Shown here one piece after another: positions 53,730-63,204 of a stretch of 64,000 bases of DNA. The position numbers and the translations under genes were made by a program. Every line of letters begins with the position of its first letter. The stretch's first letter is position 1. Origin of the DNA: Bacteriovoracaceae bacterium (GTDB lineage Bacteria; Bdellovibrionota; Bacteriovoracia; Bacteriovoracales; Bacteriovoracaceae); contig JAONMX010000002.1 in assembly GCA_028378565.1 (NCBI GenBank), forward strand, positions 72,966 to 136,965, read 5' to 3'. Below the pieces are notes generated by a model. It saw nothing but the letters and a program-made list of their open reading frames with translations, was not told the DNA's origin and searched no databases.

Positions 53730-53852
53730 TTACCTAAAGTAACTTGATGATTTTGAGGTCTTTGGTCTGTCTTTAATCGAATCAGCTACACCTATTTTAA
53801 GTAAAAAAATAGACAAGATTAAAATGACAAAGTGTTGTATTGAAAACTTCAT
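53730..53852 (-). CDS. Small secreted peptide candidate, not in the ORF track
   Basis: A 40-residue frame: ATG at 53852, TAA at 53732-53730, directly after the murD stop on the other strand. The first 23 residues (MKFSIQHFVILILSIFLLKI) look like a signal peptide or membrane segment, followed by a short basic, serine-rich tail. AGGA lies 7 bases upstream. No homologue known to me; small size makes it uncertain. Confidence 0.4.
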   Translation of the reverse strand: MKFSIQHFVILILSIFLLKIGVADSIKDRPKTSKSSSYFR

Positions 53853-53938
53853 TAATATATCCTAGTGTCCTGTTTTCGGTTATTTAGCTGAAAAACTTGA
53901 GGGTTTTTATTTAATTATCTTAAAGATAAGGAATACGC

Positions 53939-55660
53939 ATGAAATTTCAACTAGATAGAGACGAAATAAACGACAATGCACAGAAGCTAATTGATTGGGT
54001 TAAGAGCTCTGAGCTCGATTGCTTGTATATTTCAAGCTTTGATATTCATTTAAATGAGTATGTGCCTCTGTATGATAATTTGCGATATCTCTTTACTGGC
54101 TTTAGTGGCTCAGTGGCCGAAGTTCTTTGTACTAAGGATGAAATTTTTCTCTTTGTTGATGGGCGCTATCACGAACAAGTAGATAATGAATGTGAAGCTC
54201 CTGTGAGACCTATCAAAGTGAGCTTTGATGATACATTACATGAGAGTTTAAAAACTCAAATACGTTCAAGACAATTTCATAAGATCGGTGTTGTGTCAGA
54301 GCGAACAAGTGTGAGTTTTTATAACGATTTAAGAAGTATGCTTGATGTTGAAACCATAGGCGAAGATGAGCTGATTTCTTTAATTAAGTATCCAGTGAAT
54401 GAAGGCCAACACACTCTAGAATATCTTGGTATTGAACTTACAGGTGAGGACCAATTAAGCAAATTCAAAAAGGTTTGCCACGAGGAGAAAAGTTCTTACT
54501 TTGTTTGTGCTCTTGATACAATAAGTTGGTTAACAAATATCAGAGGATACGAACTTCCTTATCAGGCAACATTTAAGTCGAAATGTATTGTGACGAAGGA
54601 TTGCCTTTATCTTTTTTCAACGCAAGAGAATGTGAAACAAGCTCGTGAGTTAAAGATTGATGGGCTTTCATGGCATAACTTTTCTGAAATGGAACAAGTT
54701 CTCAGTAGCCTCACTCATTCACTAGAGAAAGTATATTATGATCCGAACAAGACGACAGTAAAAGATATTCAAACCCTCGACAAGAGTTTTGGGCATGATA
54801 AAACATATCAAGACTCTAATGGCTTAACTCATTTTCATGCAAATAAAAATGAGACGGAAATTAAAGGTTTTGAAAAATCTTTTGAAAATAGTGATAACGC
54901 TATTTGGAATACGATCAATTGGATGAAAAGGGAATGTCAAAAGAGAGATGTTACTGAGTTTGAATTCTATACTCAAGCAGGGCTAGAGTATTCAAAAGTA
55001 GGTGCAAAAGCACAAAGTTTTCATACAATAGCTGGCTTTGGTGCTAGCTCAAGTATCATTCATTTTGGTAATTCTTCTAAAGAAAAAAATTATGTAGAAG
55101 GTGAACTGATTCTTATGGATTCTGGAGCTTTTTATGAACATGGTCTTGCTACCGATTGTACAAGAGCATTTATTGGCAAGGGAGAAGCGCAGGATTGGCA
55201 AAAAGAAATCTATACCCTTGTCTTAAAGGGATTACTTCTTGTTCAAGGTTCTACTTTTAAGGAAGGGACACTGGGAGAGGAAATTGATGAAATTGCACGT
55301 CGTCCTATAAAAGAAGCTGGATATGATTATGCTCATGGAACTGGTCACGGAGTAGGAATCAATGTTCATGAAGGGTGTTATCGTTTGAAGCCCGGTTCAA
55401 AAATACCATTAAAAGAAGGGCTTGTAGGTAGTATCGAGCCAGGAATTTACCTTCCAGGAAAAGGTGGAGTTAGATTAGAGAATATAGCCATGATAGAAAA
55501 GCTTCATCCGGACAGAGATCTTCTAAAGTTTCGCCCTCTTGTTTTTATTGGTTTTGAAACAGACCTCATCGATTTTTCAATGTTAGATGAAAAAGAAAAA
55601 GAGTTGCTCCAAACTTATGAAGGAGAGTGTACTAAGAGAGGACGCTCCCTTTTATTTTAA
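53939..55660 (+). CDS. Xaa-Pro aminopeptidase, long three-domain type
   Basis: Removes an N-terminal residue before proline. The catalytic M24B domain has metal ligands in LMDSGAFYEHGLATDCTRAF (two aspartates), GTGHGVGINVHEG (His), GSIEPGIYLPG (Glu) and VRLENIAM (Glu). The 573 residues include two creatinase-like N-terminal domains, the size of the eukaryotic-like three-domain APP group, not E. coli PepP at 440. ATG at 53939 with AAGGA. The 3' end overlaps the convergent matrixin gene by 29 bases. Confidence 0.92.
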   Translation: MKFQLDRDEINDNAQKLIDWVKSSELDCLYISSFDIHLNEYVPLYDNLRYLFTGFSGSVAEVLCTKDEIFLFVDGRYHEQVDNECEAPVRPIKVSFDDTLHESLKTQIRSRQFHKIGVVSERTSVSFYNDLRSMLDVETIGEDELISLIKYPVNEGQHTLEYLGIELTGEDQLSKFKKVCHEEKSSYFVCALDTISWLTNIRGYELPYQATFKSKCIVTKDCLYLFSTQENVKQARELKIDGLSWHNFSEMEQVLSSLTHSLEKVYYDPNKTTVKDIQTLDKSFGHDKTYQDSNGLTHFHANKNETEIKGFEKSFENSDNAIWNTINWMKRECQKRDVTEFEFYTQAGLEYSKVGAKAQSFHTIAGFGASSSIIHFGNSSKEKNYVEGELILMDSGAFYEHGLATDCTRAFIGKGEAQDWQKEIYTLVLKGLLLVQGSTFKEGTLGEEIDEIARRPIKEAGYDYAHGTGHGVGINVHEGCYRLKPGSKIPLKEGLVGSIEPGIYLPGKGGVRLENIAMIEKLHPDRDLLKFRPLVFIGFETDLIDFSMLDEKEKELLQTYEGECTKRGRSLLF

Positions 55661-56399
55661 GGCCTACGATAATAAGTAACCCAATTAAAAAGGTGACTAG
55701 AAACCCACCTGTCTTATGGTTCGTTTGATTAAAATCGACTGTTCCACATCCTCCAATTGGTTGTTCCATTGGATAGAGCCAGCTGATACCATTTAAATCA
55801 TCCCAACCAAGCCGTTTTCTAGTGGGAATAGATTCAAAGTGCATAAGCTGGTCGTTATGTTTGGAATGACCAAGTCCTATGGCATGACCAATTTCATGGG
55901 CCAAGATCGCAATTTTTTCTTCACGAGATTTATTTTGAAAACTATTTCCACTTTGATCATTTACTAAAACCAAAGCACCATTAATGGTCTTACCTGTAAT
56001 ATTATTTGGAACCGTAACTCCTAACACGCTTACAGAATTAGAGAAGTTTGTGGCATTGGTATTACAACTTATAAGAATATCTGAACTTACTTTAAGGGCC
56101 TCCGTAGGGGTACAGTTCGTACCTGTCTGACAGATAAGTCCTGTTTGAAACGCGGTGGCCACACTAACAATACTTCCTTGAGTTAAGGTTAATCTAGAGG
56201 TCGGAACATTATTCCAAAAACGATAGACTGCCTCTCCAGCTAAACTTAAAAGCTCATCGTTTGTAACTCCAAGATTGTTACACGTATGACTTGCAACATT
56301 TACACTGACAGTATCTTTACCAAAAGCAGCTCCTGCTGTGTTGTTAAAGGTAAAGGCCAAGGTATTTTGTAAAAATAAAAAAGCGATTATATATTTCAT
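55632..56399 (-). CDS. Secreted matrixin-like metalloprotease with C-terminal membrane tail
   Basis: A 255-residue protein from the ATG at 56399 (signal peptide MKYIIAFLFLQNTLA; the GGGGA ribosome site lies 7 bases upstream; the track starts 15 residues earlier inside the previous gene). The zinc motif HEIGHAIGLGHSKH (HExxHxxGxxH) is complete, and the met-turn LMHFESIP follows. At the C-terminus GGCG is followed by KTGGF, a hydrophobic helix and KIKG, similar to GlyGly-CTERM sorting tails. Secretion is likely; the tail could be processed by a rhomboid-type enzyme. The start lies two bases after the stop of the upstream gene. Confidence 0.85.
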   Translation of the reverse strand: MKYIIAFLFLQNTLAFTFNNTAGAAFGKDTVSVNVASHTCNNLGVTNDELLSLAGEAVYRFWNNVPTSRLTLTQGSIVSVATAFQTGLICQTGTNCTPTEALKVSSDILISCNTNATNFSNSVSVLGVTVPNNITGKTINGALVLVNDQSGNSFQNKSREEKIAILAHEIGHAIGLGHSKHNDQLMHFESIPTRKRLGWDDLNGISWLYPMEQPIGGCGTVDFNQTNHKTGGFLVTFLIGLLIIVGLKIKGSVLS

Positions 56400-56400
56400 A

Positions 56401-57000
56401 TTAATTTCCCCAAAGACTGTCATGAAAGTGATATGTTGCAACAAGAGTGTAGGTAACTGCTTTATTTCTACTGGTGTGTAAATTAAAAAGCATCGTCTCT
56501 AACTTGGCACTCACATCTTTATGAAAATGGTAGGTCCCACCTAATGTTAAAACTACATTTCGCGTGTTGACGCTCTCGTCAGGAATCGGAAAACTATCTA
56601 CCCCAAGACCATTTGGAAGACTCTCAGTTCCTCCCTTTCCACTGATGTAAGTAATATACATACCTGTTCCTGCCCTGATGCTAAAATCTCGAATTTCATA
56701 GGCAAGGTTCCCTAACAGATAATAGCTAAGCTTGGTGATATTATCATCTCTTGTGTCATTATCTCCTGGTACTACGAAGCCAAAGCTTGGCAAAATTTTC
56801 CAGTCCTCATTGATAGAGTACTGACCTGAAACTTCTAAGAGAGGTTTATAATCTAATTTATTAGTATCTCCTGCAGCACTGGTTTGAACCTTATTAACAA
56901 ATGGATCTATGACGCCTAGGCTAAGATTAAAGTCATCCCAACTTGAAGAGACCGAAATAGAGAAGAGTAAATTAATTGATATAAAAAGTCTGTTAAACAT
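56401..57000 (-). CDS. Putative outer-membrane beta-barrel protein
   Basis: A 199-residue protein with a signal peptide (about 1-20, ending SSS). The rest alternates hydrophobic and polar residues in strands, many ending in aromatic residues (YQ, YL, HF), and ends TYHFHDSLWGN. That pattern suits an outer-membrane barrel of 8-10 strands. The protease gene follows within two bases, so they are probably co-transcribed. No family is recognised. Confidence 0.6.
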   Translation of the reverse strand: MFNRLFISINLLFSISVSSSWDDFNLSLGVIDPFVNKVQTSAAGDTNKLDYKPLLEVSGQYSINEDWKILPSFGFVVPGDNDTRDDNITKLSYYLLGNLAYEIRDFSIRAGTGMYITYISGKGGTESLPNGLGVDSFPIPDESVNTRNVVLTLGGTYHFHKDVSAKLETMLFNLHTSRNKAVTYTLVATYHFHDSLWGN

Positions 57001-57120
57001 ATAATTTCCTTATTTTCTCTATTTTGACAAAAATATGCTCTAACTGACAATCATTAACCTTAATTTATTATTAAAAAGGGTTTATTATAGGTCATCTCAA
57101 TTTATCAAAAGGATAGGAAT

Positions 57121-58239
57121 ATGTTTGAAAATTATCAGGCCCCTGAAGAACTTGTACCAACAGACCCACGCTTTGGTTGTGGACCATCTCTCATCCCTAC
57201 TGAGTATGTAGAAAGTCTTCTTAAGACAGGAAATCACTTATTGGGTACTTCTCATAGGAAAGCTCCTATTAAAAATTTAGTTAAAGGTATTCAAGAAGGT
57301 TTAAGAGAATATTTTAAAATACCAGAAGACTATTCAATAGTTGTTGGAAATGGTGGAGCCACTTTCTTATTTGATGCCATAGCACTAGGAATGGTGAAGA
57401 AGAAAATACATCATTTCACCTGTGGAGAGTTCTCTGAAAAATGGTTTAAATCATCAGCTATGGTTCCATGGATAGAAGCTTCTAAGACTGCAGTTGAATT
57501 TGGTAAAGGTATCACACCTGAATATGTTGAAGGTGTTGATATGATTTGTGCCACCCTTAATGAAACATCAACAGGCGTTATTATTGATTCTCTTCCTGAA
57601 ATGAAAGGTGATTGCCTGCTCGCTATTGATGCAACAAGTGGGGGAGGGCAAGTGACTTGCGACCTTTCTAAAGTTGATTGCTATTTCTTTTCACCACAGA
57701 AAGTTTTTGCAAGTGAAGGTGGTTTCTACGTGGCCATTCTTTCTCCTGCAGCAAGAAAAAGAGCATTGGAAATTGCGGGTGATAAAAGTCGCTACGTTCC
57801 TGGCATAATGGATTGGAAGGTTGCTATAGATAATAGTGATAAGAATCAAACATATAATACTCCATCTGTTAGCACTCTTTTCTTTCTCAATGAGCAAATT
57901 AAAACCATGAATAAGGTGGGATACAACGCTGTTATTGAAGACGGCTTAAAAAAAGCAAATCTTGTTTATAATTGGGCCAATGAAAAACCATATCTTAGTT
58001 GTTTCATTGAAGAAGATAAGTATCGTTCTACGGCAGTCGCAACGATTGATGTTGATGATAAAGTAGATGTTGGTGCTTTATTAAAGAACCTAGAGTCTAA
58101 ACAACAAGTATACGGAATTGATGCTTACAGAAAACTTGGACGAAACCAATTTAGAATTAGTTTGTTCTACAATATCTCTTTTGCAGATATTGAGAAACTA
58201 ACAAAGCTTCTCTCTCATGCTATTGAGTCTGAACTTTAA
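57121..58239 (+). CDS. serC: Phosphoserine aminotransferase, actinobacterial-type
   Basis: Converts 3-phosphohydroxypyruvate to phosphoserine in serine synthesis, using PLP. The PLP-lysine is in YFFSPQKVFASEGG. GTSHRKAPIKNLVKGIQEGL matches the SerC N-terminal region of the mycobacterial group (SerC type 3), which differs from E. coli SerC. The 372 residues are typical. A perfect TTGACA with a weak -10 (GACAAT, 16-base spacer) lies at 57024-57051. The gene converges with tgt, overlapping by four bases. Confidence 0.92.
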   Translation: MFENYQAPEELVPTDPRFGCGPSLIPTEYVESLLKTGNHLLGTSHRKAPIKNLVKGIQEGLREYFKIPEDYSIVVGNGGATFLFDAIALGMVKKKIHHFTCGEFSEKWFKSSAMVPWIEASKTAVEFGKGITPEYVEGVDMICATLNETSTGVIIDSLPEMKGDCLLAIDATSGGGQVTCDLSKVDCYFFSPQKVFASEGGFYVAILSPAARKRALEIAGDKSRYVPGIMDWKVAIDNSDKNQTYNTPSVSTLFFLNEQIKTMNKVGYNAVIEDGLKKANLVYNWANEKPYLSCFIEEDKYRSTAVATIDVDDKVDVGALLKNLESKQQVYGIDAYRKLGRNQFRISLFYNISFADIEKLTKLLSHAIESEL

Positions 58240-59369
58240 TTCTTAGAGTAATTTTCTAAAAACTGATTTTTAAATTCGCGAAACCGGTCATTGAGGATAG
58301 CCTCTCTGGCCTGTTCTGCGAGTGTTTTATAGAAAGCAATATTATGTTCTGTCGCCAGTATTTGTCCTAGAATTTCATTAGAGTCAAATAAGTGTTTGAT
58401 ATAGGCCCTCGTGAAATTATTATTGGCATAGCAATTAATATTAGGATCTATCGGATAGAAATCTCTACGGTAGTTTCTATGCTTGATTCTTATTTTTCCT
58501 CTAAAAGTAAAAAGTGTTCCACCACGAGCAAACTTTGTGGGAATGATACAATCACTCATATCAACACCATTTTCCCAGATCATCATCAGATCCTCTGGAT
58601 TTCCTACGCCCATAACATAGCGTGGCTTATCTTTAGGCATCATGGGAGCAGTTCTTTTAACAATTTGCTCCATTAACTCTGGACCCTCACCAACACTAAC
58701 TCCACCAATGGCGTACCCAGGAAGGTTTCTATCTGTTACTTCTTTTAAACACTCATCACGATAGTCATCATAGGTAGAACCTTGAATAATTCCAAAGAGT
58801 GCTTGTTTTGGGTTATCCCAAGTTTCAATACAACGATCTAACCAGCGGTGTGTACGATCAATACTATTCTTTGTGTAATCTCTTGTGGCCGGATAAGGAA
58901 TACACTCATCAAAGGCCATCATAATATCTGAACCTAGATTTTGTTGAATTCCTATGGAAGTTTCAGGGCTCAGAAGTATCTTATTACCTTTATGGTCTCT
59001 AAACTCTGCACCTTCTTCTTTGATGCTTTTTCTTTGTAGACTAAAAACTTGAAAGCCACCTGAGTCAGTTAAAATCGGTCCGTCCCAGGCCATAAAGTTA
59101 TGAAGACCACCAGCTTTTTTAATGAGTTCACTACCTGGACTTAGGTGTAAATGATAAGTGTTACTAAGAATAACTTTAGTATCCATCTCTTTTAAAACTT
59201 TTGGTTGTAGAGCTTTGATAGCACCGTGAGTACCAACAGGCATAAAGACAGGAGTCGGAATCTTTCCATGGGGAGTAATAATCTCGCCAGCTCTTGCTCC
59301 GGTATGTTTGTCTTCGTGGATGAGGTTAAATTGGAAGTGCTCTTTTACTTGATCAGTTATTTTAGTCAT
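58236..59369 (-). CDS. tgt: Queuine tRNA-ribosyltransferase with altered zinc site
   Basis: Exchanges guanine-34 for the queuosine precursor in some tRNAs. Conserved blocks: LTDSGGFQVFSL, DECIPYPATRDYTKNSIDRT, and GGVSVGEG. The length, 377 residues, is normal. The zinc site is altered: where most Tgt proteins have C-x-C-x-x-C (DPNCDCYTC in E. coli as I remember it), this reads DPNINCYANNNFTRAY, so two of three cysteines are replaced. The His ligand (HNIAFY) remains. The catalytic aspartates are intact, so activity cannot be excluded. No queuosine genes are adjacent. Confidence 0.93.
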   Translation of the reverse strand: MTKITDQVKEHFQFNLIHEDKHTGARAGEIITPHGKIPTPVFMPVGTHGAIKALQPKVLKEMDTKVILSNTYHLHLSPGSELIKKAGGLHNFMAWDGPILTDSGGFQVFSLQRKSIKEEGAEFRDHKGNKILLSPETSIGIQQNLGSDIMMAFDECIPYPATRDYTKNSIDRTHRWLDRCIETWDNPKQALFGIIQGSTYDDYRDECLKEVTDRNLPGYAIGGVSVGEGPELMEQIVKRTAPMMPKDKPRYVMGVGNPEDLMMIWENGVDMSDCIIPTKFARGGTLFTFRGKIRIKHRNYRRDFYPIDPNINCYANNNFTRAYIKHLFDSNEILGQILATEHNIAFYKTLAEQAREAILNDRFREFKNQFLENYSKN

Positions 59370-59413
59370 ATTTGTCCTACTTATCTTCGGAAGGGAGGTC
59401 TATTCAATTGAGA

Positions 59414-61645
59414 CTATTTATTTGACTCAAAGAATTTAGCATCCCCATCACTCAGTGCTTTTTGTATTCTGATTATTGTTAGCCTAAATTTCTGTAGTTG
59501 TGAATCTTTACTTTTTGATATGAAAAAAAGTAATGCTTTTTCCGTACTCTTGATATTCTCTATTAAGGCTTCTTTTAAAGGAGCATTATCTTCCTTATAG
59601 GCCTTCATCGCTTGTTTAAGATAGTATTGAGACAAGAATTGATTATCTTTAGAGCTCAGGCCGTGTTGGTTGTTCTTTGCTTGAGAGAGCTTTGCAAAAA
59701 TATCTAAAGCTTTCGACCAGCCAGTAGTATCTTTTAGAGTTGATTTTGGAGAGTTGAAAAAATCAATTTGTAAGATAAAGTTTCTGATAGCATCTTTAGC
59801 GAGTTTTCTTGATTTCTTATTTGGCTTTATCTCAATTGTGCGAACTTGATTTCCTTGGATCACTTTAATAATACTTATTTTTGGAGACTCTAGAGCGAAG
59901 AGATAAGCATTACTTTTTTCAAAGGTACTCACTTGATAACTTTGAAGCTCAGGCCATTTTTCCACAATACTTTTTTTCAGAATGAGTGGATTGGCAATGA
60001 AAGGTCCGAAGTGTTGAGGAAGAAAAGGTGCCGACTCTGTATTAATTTTGAGAGAGTTAATAATTGTTTTTGAAAAAATAGGAGAGGATGAAGCCTTATC
60101 CTTTTGAAGTTTACTAATTTCTTGGGAGAGTTCATTATTAAATACTTTTAATAGTGGATCGTATTTATTCCAGCTTTTAAACTCTGTGCTTATATCTTCT
60201 TTTTTGTTTAAGACTTTTATGACAACTGACATATTTTTTTGAGTGTCTAATAATAAGGTTGATAACTTGACTCCTTTCTTATTGGAAGAAAGGGTAGGTA
60301 AAAACTCCCAATAATTAGAAATAAAAGTTTTAATTTTGCCATTTAAGTGAATACTTCGAGTGGAGATCTCTGTTGGCTTCTTCTTTGATTTCCTTCCAAA
60401 GTTTTTGGATTTTGCAATAGCATATTCTGAAATTGTAATATTTTGTTCTACTTGATCGATAAAAAGAACAAGAGGAGTCATAAAGATAACAATGGTAAAG
60501 ATAATTACTAATGGAGCACTTACTAATTTTAGAAAGGTATTAGGAAAATAGAAGCGAGTTCCTGATAATACTTCTTTTAAACTTCTTTTTCCAATTAAGA
60601 GTGGTAAATCAAAAATAAGAAAAGGCGAAGTTACTATTGAGAAAATTCCTCTTACGAGAGCTTTGATTCTGGTTGTAATAAAATTTCCATCAGAAAAGCA
60701 GAACCCAAGAAATGCTCCTAGTGATTTCCCAAAAAGAATTCCTGAAACAGTGCAAAGTAAAATATAGAGAACAAGCATTTCATAGACAATTGGATTTTTA
60801 ACTATTGGCCCGATGTCTTTTGGCAGAAAAGGTTCAATAACGGGGTAGTACTTATTTACATTTCCAAGAATAAGAGACGAAAAGTTTTTCCATTGAGTAT
60901 TCCAAAGTTGGTTAAGTTCAAAATGGTGGAAAAAGAAAAACTTTAGCATTACTACTAAACTAATATTTAATAAAAGAAAGCTTAGTCGGGAGATCGGTCC
61001 AGGTAGTGGTCCCTTTGGACTATAACTTCCTTTAGATTTCTTGATATTGAGTTTTTTATTGGCACCTAGTTGAGGAAGTTTTTTAGCAGGGGTGCGATCG
61101 GGCTCAGTGCTTTCATCTTCTTCATCTACCTCATCTTCTTCCTCATCACTTTCTTCAGGAATCATGGGTGTTAAGTTTGGATCGGTTTGGTCGTCGTCAA
61201 CCTCTACTTCTACTTCTTCTTCATCTTCCTCTTCCTCTTCCTCTTCTACATCATCAAGGTCTTCTATTTCTGTTTCTACTTCTTCATCTATTTCATCAAG
61301 CTCTTCTTCGTCGTCTGGGATATACTCCACTTTTACTTGAGAGATTTGGACTTTTAAGTTTCCTAAAGAAATTTTGTCTCCACTATCGAGAATATACATT
61401 TTCCCATGATTTAGCTTTTGCCAGCCAATAGAAGTGGCCTTGTCGCCGCCGAGATTAGTAGCTGTTAAAACATCATTTTGTACTCTAAATTTGATATGGA
61501 TAGGGGCAAGCTTTTGATCTTCAATACACAGATCAGACCTCTCAGAGCTTCCAATGGTAAACTGATCCCATTCAACAGGAATCTCATCTTGAAACTTCTT
61601 GCCTTTGATATTTAAAACGTATTGTAGCTGATACTGGTCTTCCAA
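59414..61645 (-). CDS. FHA-domain and RDD-like membrane protein
   Basis: A 743-residue protein. Residues 10-100 look like an FHA domain (FTIGSSERSDLCIEDQ, then HIKF), which binds phosphothreonine peptides. A very acidic linker follows (about 108-185, mostly Glu/Asp). From about 215 to 400 come four or five hydrophobic helices with pattern like RDD proteins (GKSLGAFLGF and ITTRIKALVRGI). The last 330 residues are soluble and poorly conserved. The start is a TTG supported by AAGGA 6 bases upstream. The function is unknown; phosphorylation-dependent membrane signalling is a guess. Confidence 0.72.
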   Translation of the reverse strand: MEDQYQLQYVLNIKGKKFQDEIPVEWDQFTIGSSERSDLCIEDQKLAPIHIKFRVQNDVLTATNLGGDKATSIGWQKLNHGKMYILDSGDKISLGNLKVQISQVKVEYIPDDEEELDEIDEEVETEIEDLDDVEEEEEEEDEEEVEVEVDDDQTDPNLTPMIPEESDEEEDEVDEEDESTEPDRTPAKKLPQLGANKKLNIKKSKGSYSPKGPLPGPISRLSFLLLNISLVVMLKFFFFHHFELNQLWNTQWKNFSSLILGNVNKYYPVIEPFLPKDIGPIVKNPIVYEMLVLYILLCTVSGILFGKSLGAFLGFCFSDGNFITTRIKALVRGIFSIVTSPFLIFDLPLLIGKRSLKEVLSGTRFYFPNTFLKLVSAPLVIIFTIVIFMTPLVLFIDQVEQNITISEYAIAKSKNFGRKSKKKPTEISTRSIHLNGKIKTFISNYWEFLPTLSSNKKGVKLSTLLLDTQKNMSVVIKVLNKKEDISTEFKSWNKYDPLLKVFNNELSQEISKLQKDKASSSPIFSKTIINSLKINTESAPFLPQHFGPFIANPLILKKSIVEKWPELQSYQVSTFEKSNAYLFALESPKISIIKVIQGNQVRTIEIKPNKKSRKLAKDAIRNFILQIDFFNSPKSTLKDTTGWSKALDIFAKLSQAKNNQHGLSSKDNQFLSQYYLKQAMKAYKEDNAPLKEALIENIKSTEKALLFFISKSKDSQLQKFRLTIIRIQKALSDGDAKFFESNK

Positions 61646-61816
61646 ACTCTATCCTTGAGTATTTACGATGCCTTTATTGTCTCTAATTTGAGAAAAATTG
61701 GCAACTAATCCTTCAATAATATTAATAGTTTGATATATCTTTCTTTCCCTATTTTATTTATTTCATTTATTGGATAAGATAGTGGAAAGATAAATTAAAC
61801 TTACAAAGGATTTGTG

Positions 61817-63127
61817 ATGAGAAAGACATGGAATGTCTACCTTCGTATTGCGCTACTTTTCTTAGGCGTGATTATTTTAGCTGAAGCACAGGCTAGTGAA
61901 TATGACGTTGTTGAAAGGTTTAAAGAACTAGAAGACAAGTTTAAAACCCATGAGATGCTAAACCCAATAGGGCATGATTTTGTCTTTGATGTAGGACTAC
62001 TTCTTAATAAGGATCTTTTCGACGTTATTGATGACGTTGACAAAGTTTCTGATACACAAGGTAGTACAGCTGCTAAGCTTTCTGCTGCTCAGAACATCTT
62101 AAGAAAATACGATAAAACTGAACAAAACGTAAGACTGCACTTAAATCTTGGTTTTCCTCTTCCTACTTTTCATGCTTTTGGAGTAAAGATTATCCCAGAT
62201 TTTAGAACTCATGTTGGGGTTGGGGCACTTCTAGGTTTTAGAGCAACGAGCCTAACCATTTCACAAATTCTTGCTAATATCGGAACTTATGTTGGTAGTG
62301 ATGTTCCAGCTGCAGTGGCAACAAAGCTTCAACAAAGTGCCTGTGCGGCAGGTATGACAAATGGGACAGATATTGTTCAACATTTAATTGATACATCAGC
62401 TTGTGGTTTATCCGCGGCTGAGATAACAGCAATAACTCCTCTTGTAGGAAAGTATAAAATTCCATCAGATACAACAGTTCCAGATATCTTTAATTACGCA
62501 AAAGCAGAAGCTAAAGTCGGTTTTAACTTTGGTTATGAGTACGGTGAGAAATGGTTTGGAACATTTAACCTTTATGGAATGGGTAGAGCAGATATGAAAG
62601 TAAGAGTTTCTGCTGACTCTATTGCTGCTAAAGGTGAGGTTGCTGATCTCGGTGAAGAGCTCAATACAACAATGTATTTAAGTGCTGATTATAGACTTGG
62701 ATATAAGAATGGAAACTTGAGAACTTGGTTTGCTCTCGAAGAATTAAAATTATCAGAGCTAAGCAACAATGAAGAAAAAGCTGGTGCTCTTAATTATGGA
62801 ACCGATCCTTTGATTCGATTACATGGCGAGTACATGTATAAGCTAAGTTTCTTTAGTGTTAAGCCATTTGGTGGAGTTCATAAGAGAAGTGGTTATGGAT
62901 TAGGAAATGGGATATATGGCGGAGCAGACCTTGGTCTACATGTTTGGCAAGAACGTTTAGGCTTAAGATTTAGAGGAATGCTAGATAGTGAGCATTTTAC
63001 CTTCTCACCAATGGCCAAGTTATGGTTCATGAGTGTTGAATATATGCTCAAAACACCTATTAAAAGTGAAATTGATGGGGTTAAGCCTTCTACACTTCAC
63101 TCTGTAAACTTTCGTTTAGCTTTTTAG
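61817..63127 (+). CDS. Putative outer-membrane protein of unknown function
   Basis: A 436-residue protein with a signal peptide (about 1-27, ending AEAQA). Beta-strand patterns with alternating residues run through the C-terminal 250 residues, and the last residue is Phe (SVNFRLAF), the usual end of outer-membrane barrels. The middle has two cysteines (SACAAG and TSACGLS). ATG at 61817 with AAAGGA 6 bases upstream is preferred over the track's GTG at 61814. A strong terminator follows. Confidence 0.68.
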   Translation: MRKTWNVYLRIALLFLGVIILAEAQASEYDVVERFKELEDKFKTHEMLNPIGHDFVFDVGLLLNKDLFDVIDDVDKVSDTQGSTAAKLSAAQNILRKYDKTEQNVRLHLNLGFPLPTFHAFGVKIIPDFRTHVGVGALLGFRATSLTISQILANIGTYVGSDVPAAVATKLQQSACAAGMTNGTDIVQHLIDTSACGLSAAEITAITPLVGKYKIPSDTTVPDIFNYAKAEAKVGFNFGYEYGEKWFGTFNLYGMGRADMKVRVSADSIAAKGEVADLGEELNTTMYLSADYRLGYKNGNLRTWFALEELKLSELSNNEEKAGALNYGTDPLIRLHGEYMYKLSFFSVKPFGGVHKRSGYGLGNGIYGGADLGLHVWQERLGLRFRGMLDSEHFTFSPMAKLWFMSVEYMLKTPIKSEIDGVKPSTLHSVNFRLAF

Positions 63128-63163
63128 ATGAGATTGTTTTAAAGACAAATACATGATATCAAA

Positions 63164-63188
63164 GGGGTCTTAATAGACCCCTTTTTTT
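63164..63188 (+). terminator. Intrinsic terminator after the outer-membrane protein gene
   Basis: GGGGTCT-TAAT-AGACCCC is a perfect 7-base stem with a 4-base loop and seven T. It lies 36 bases after the stop. Confidence 0.88.
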
Positions 63189-63204
63189 ATATGGAGCCAT
63201 ATCA

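Noticed and set aside
61092-61431. Two plus-strand ORFs rich in Ser or Leu
   Set aside because: They are antisense readings of the Glu/Asp-rich linker of the FHA protein; the repeated GAA/GAT codons give open frames on the other strand.
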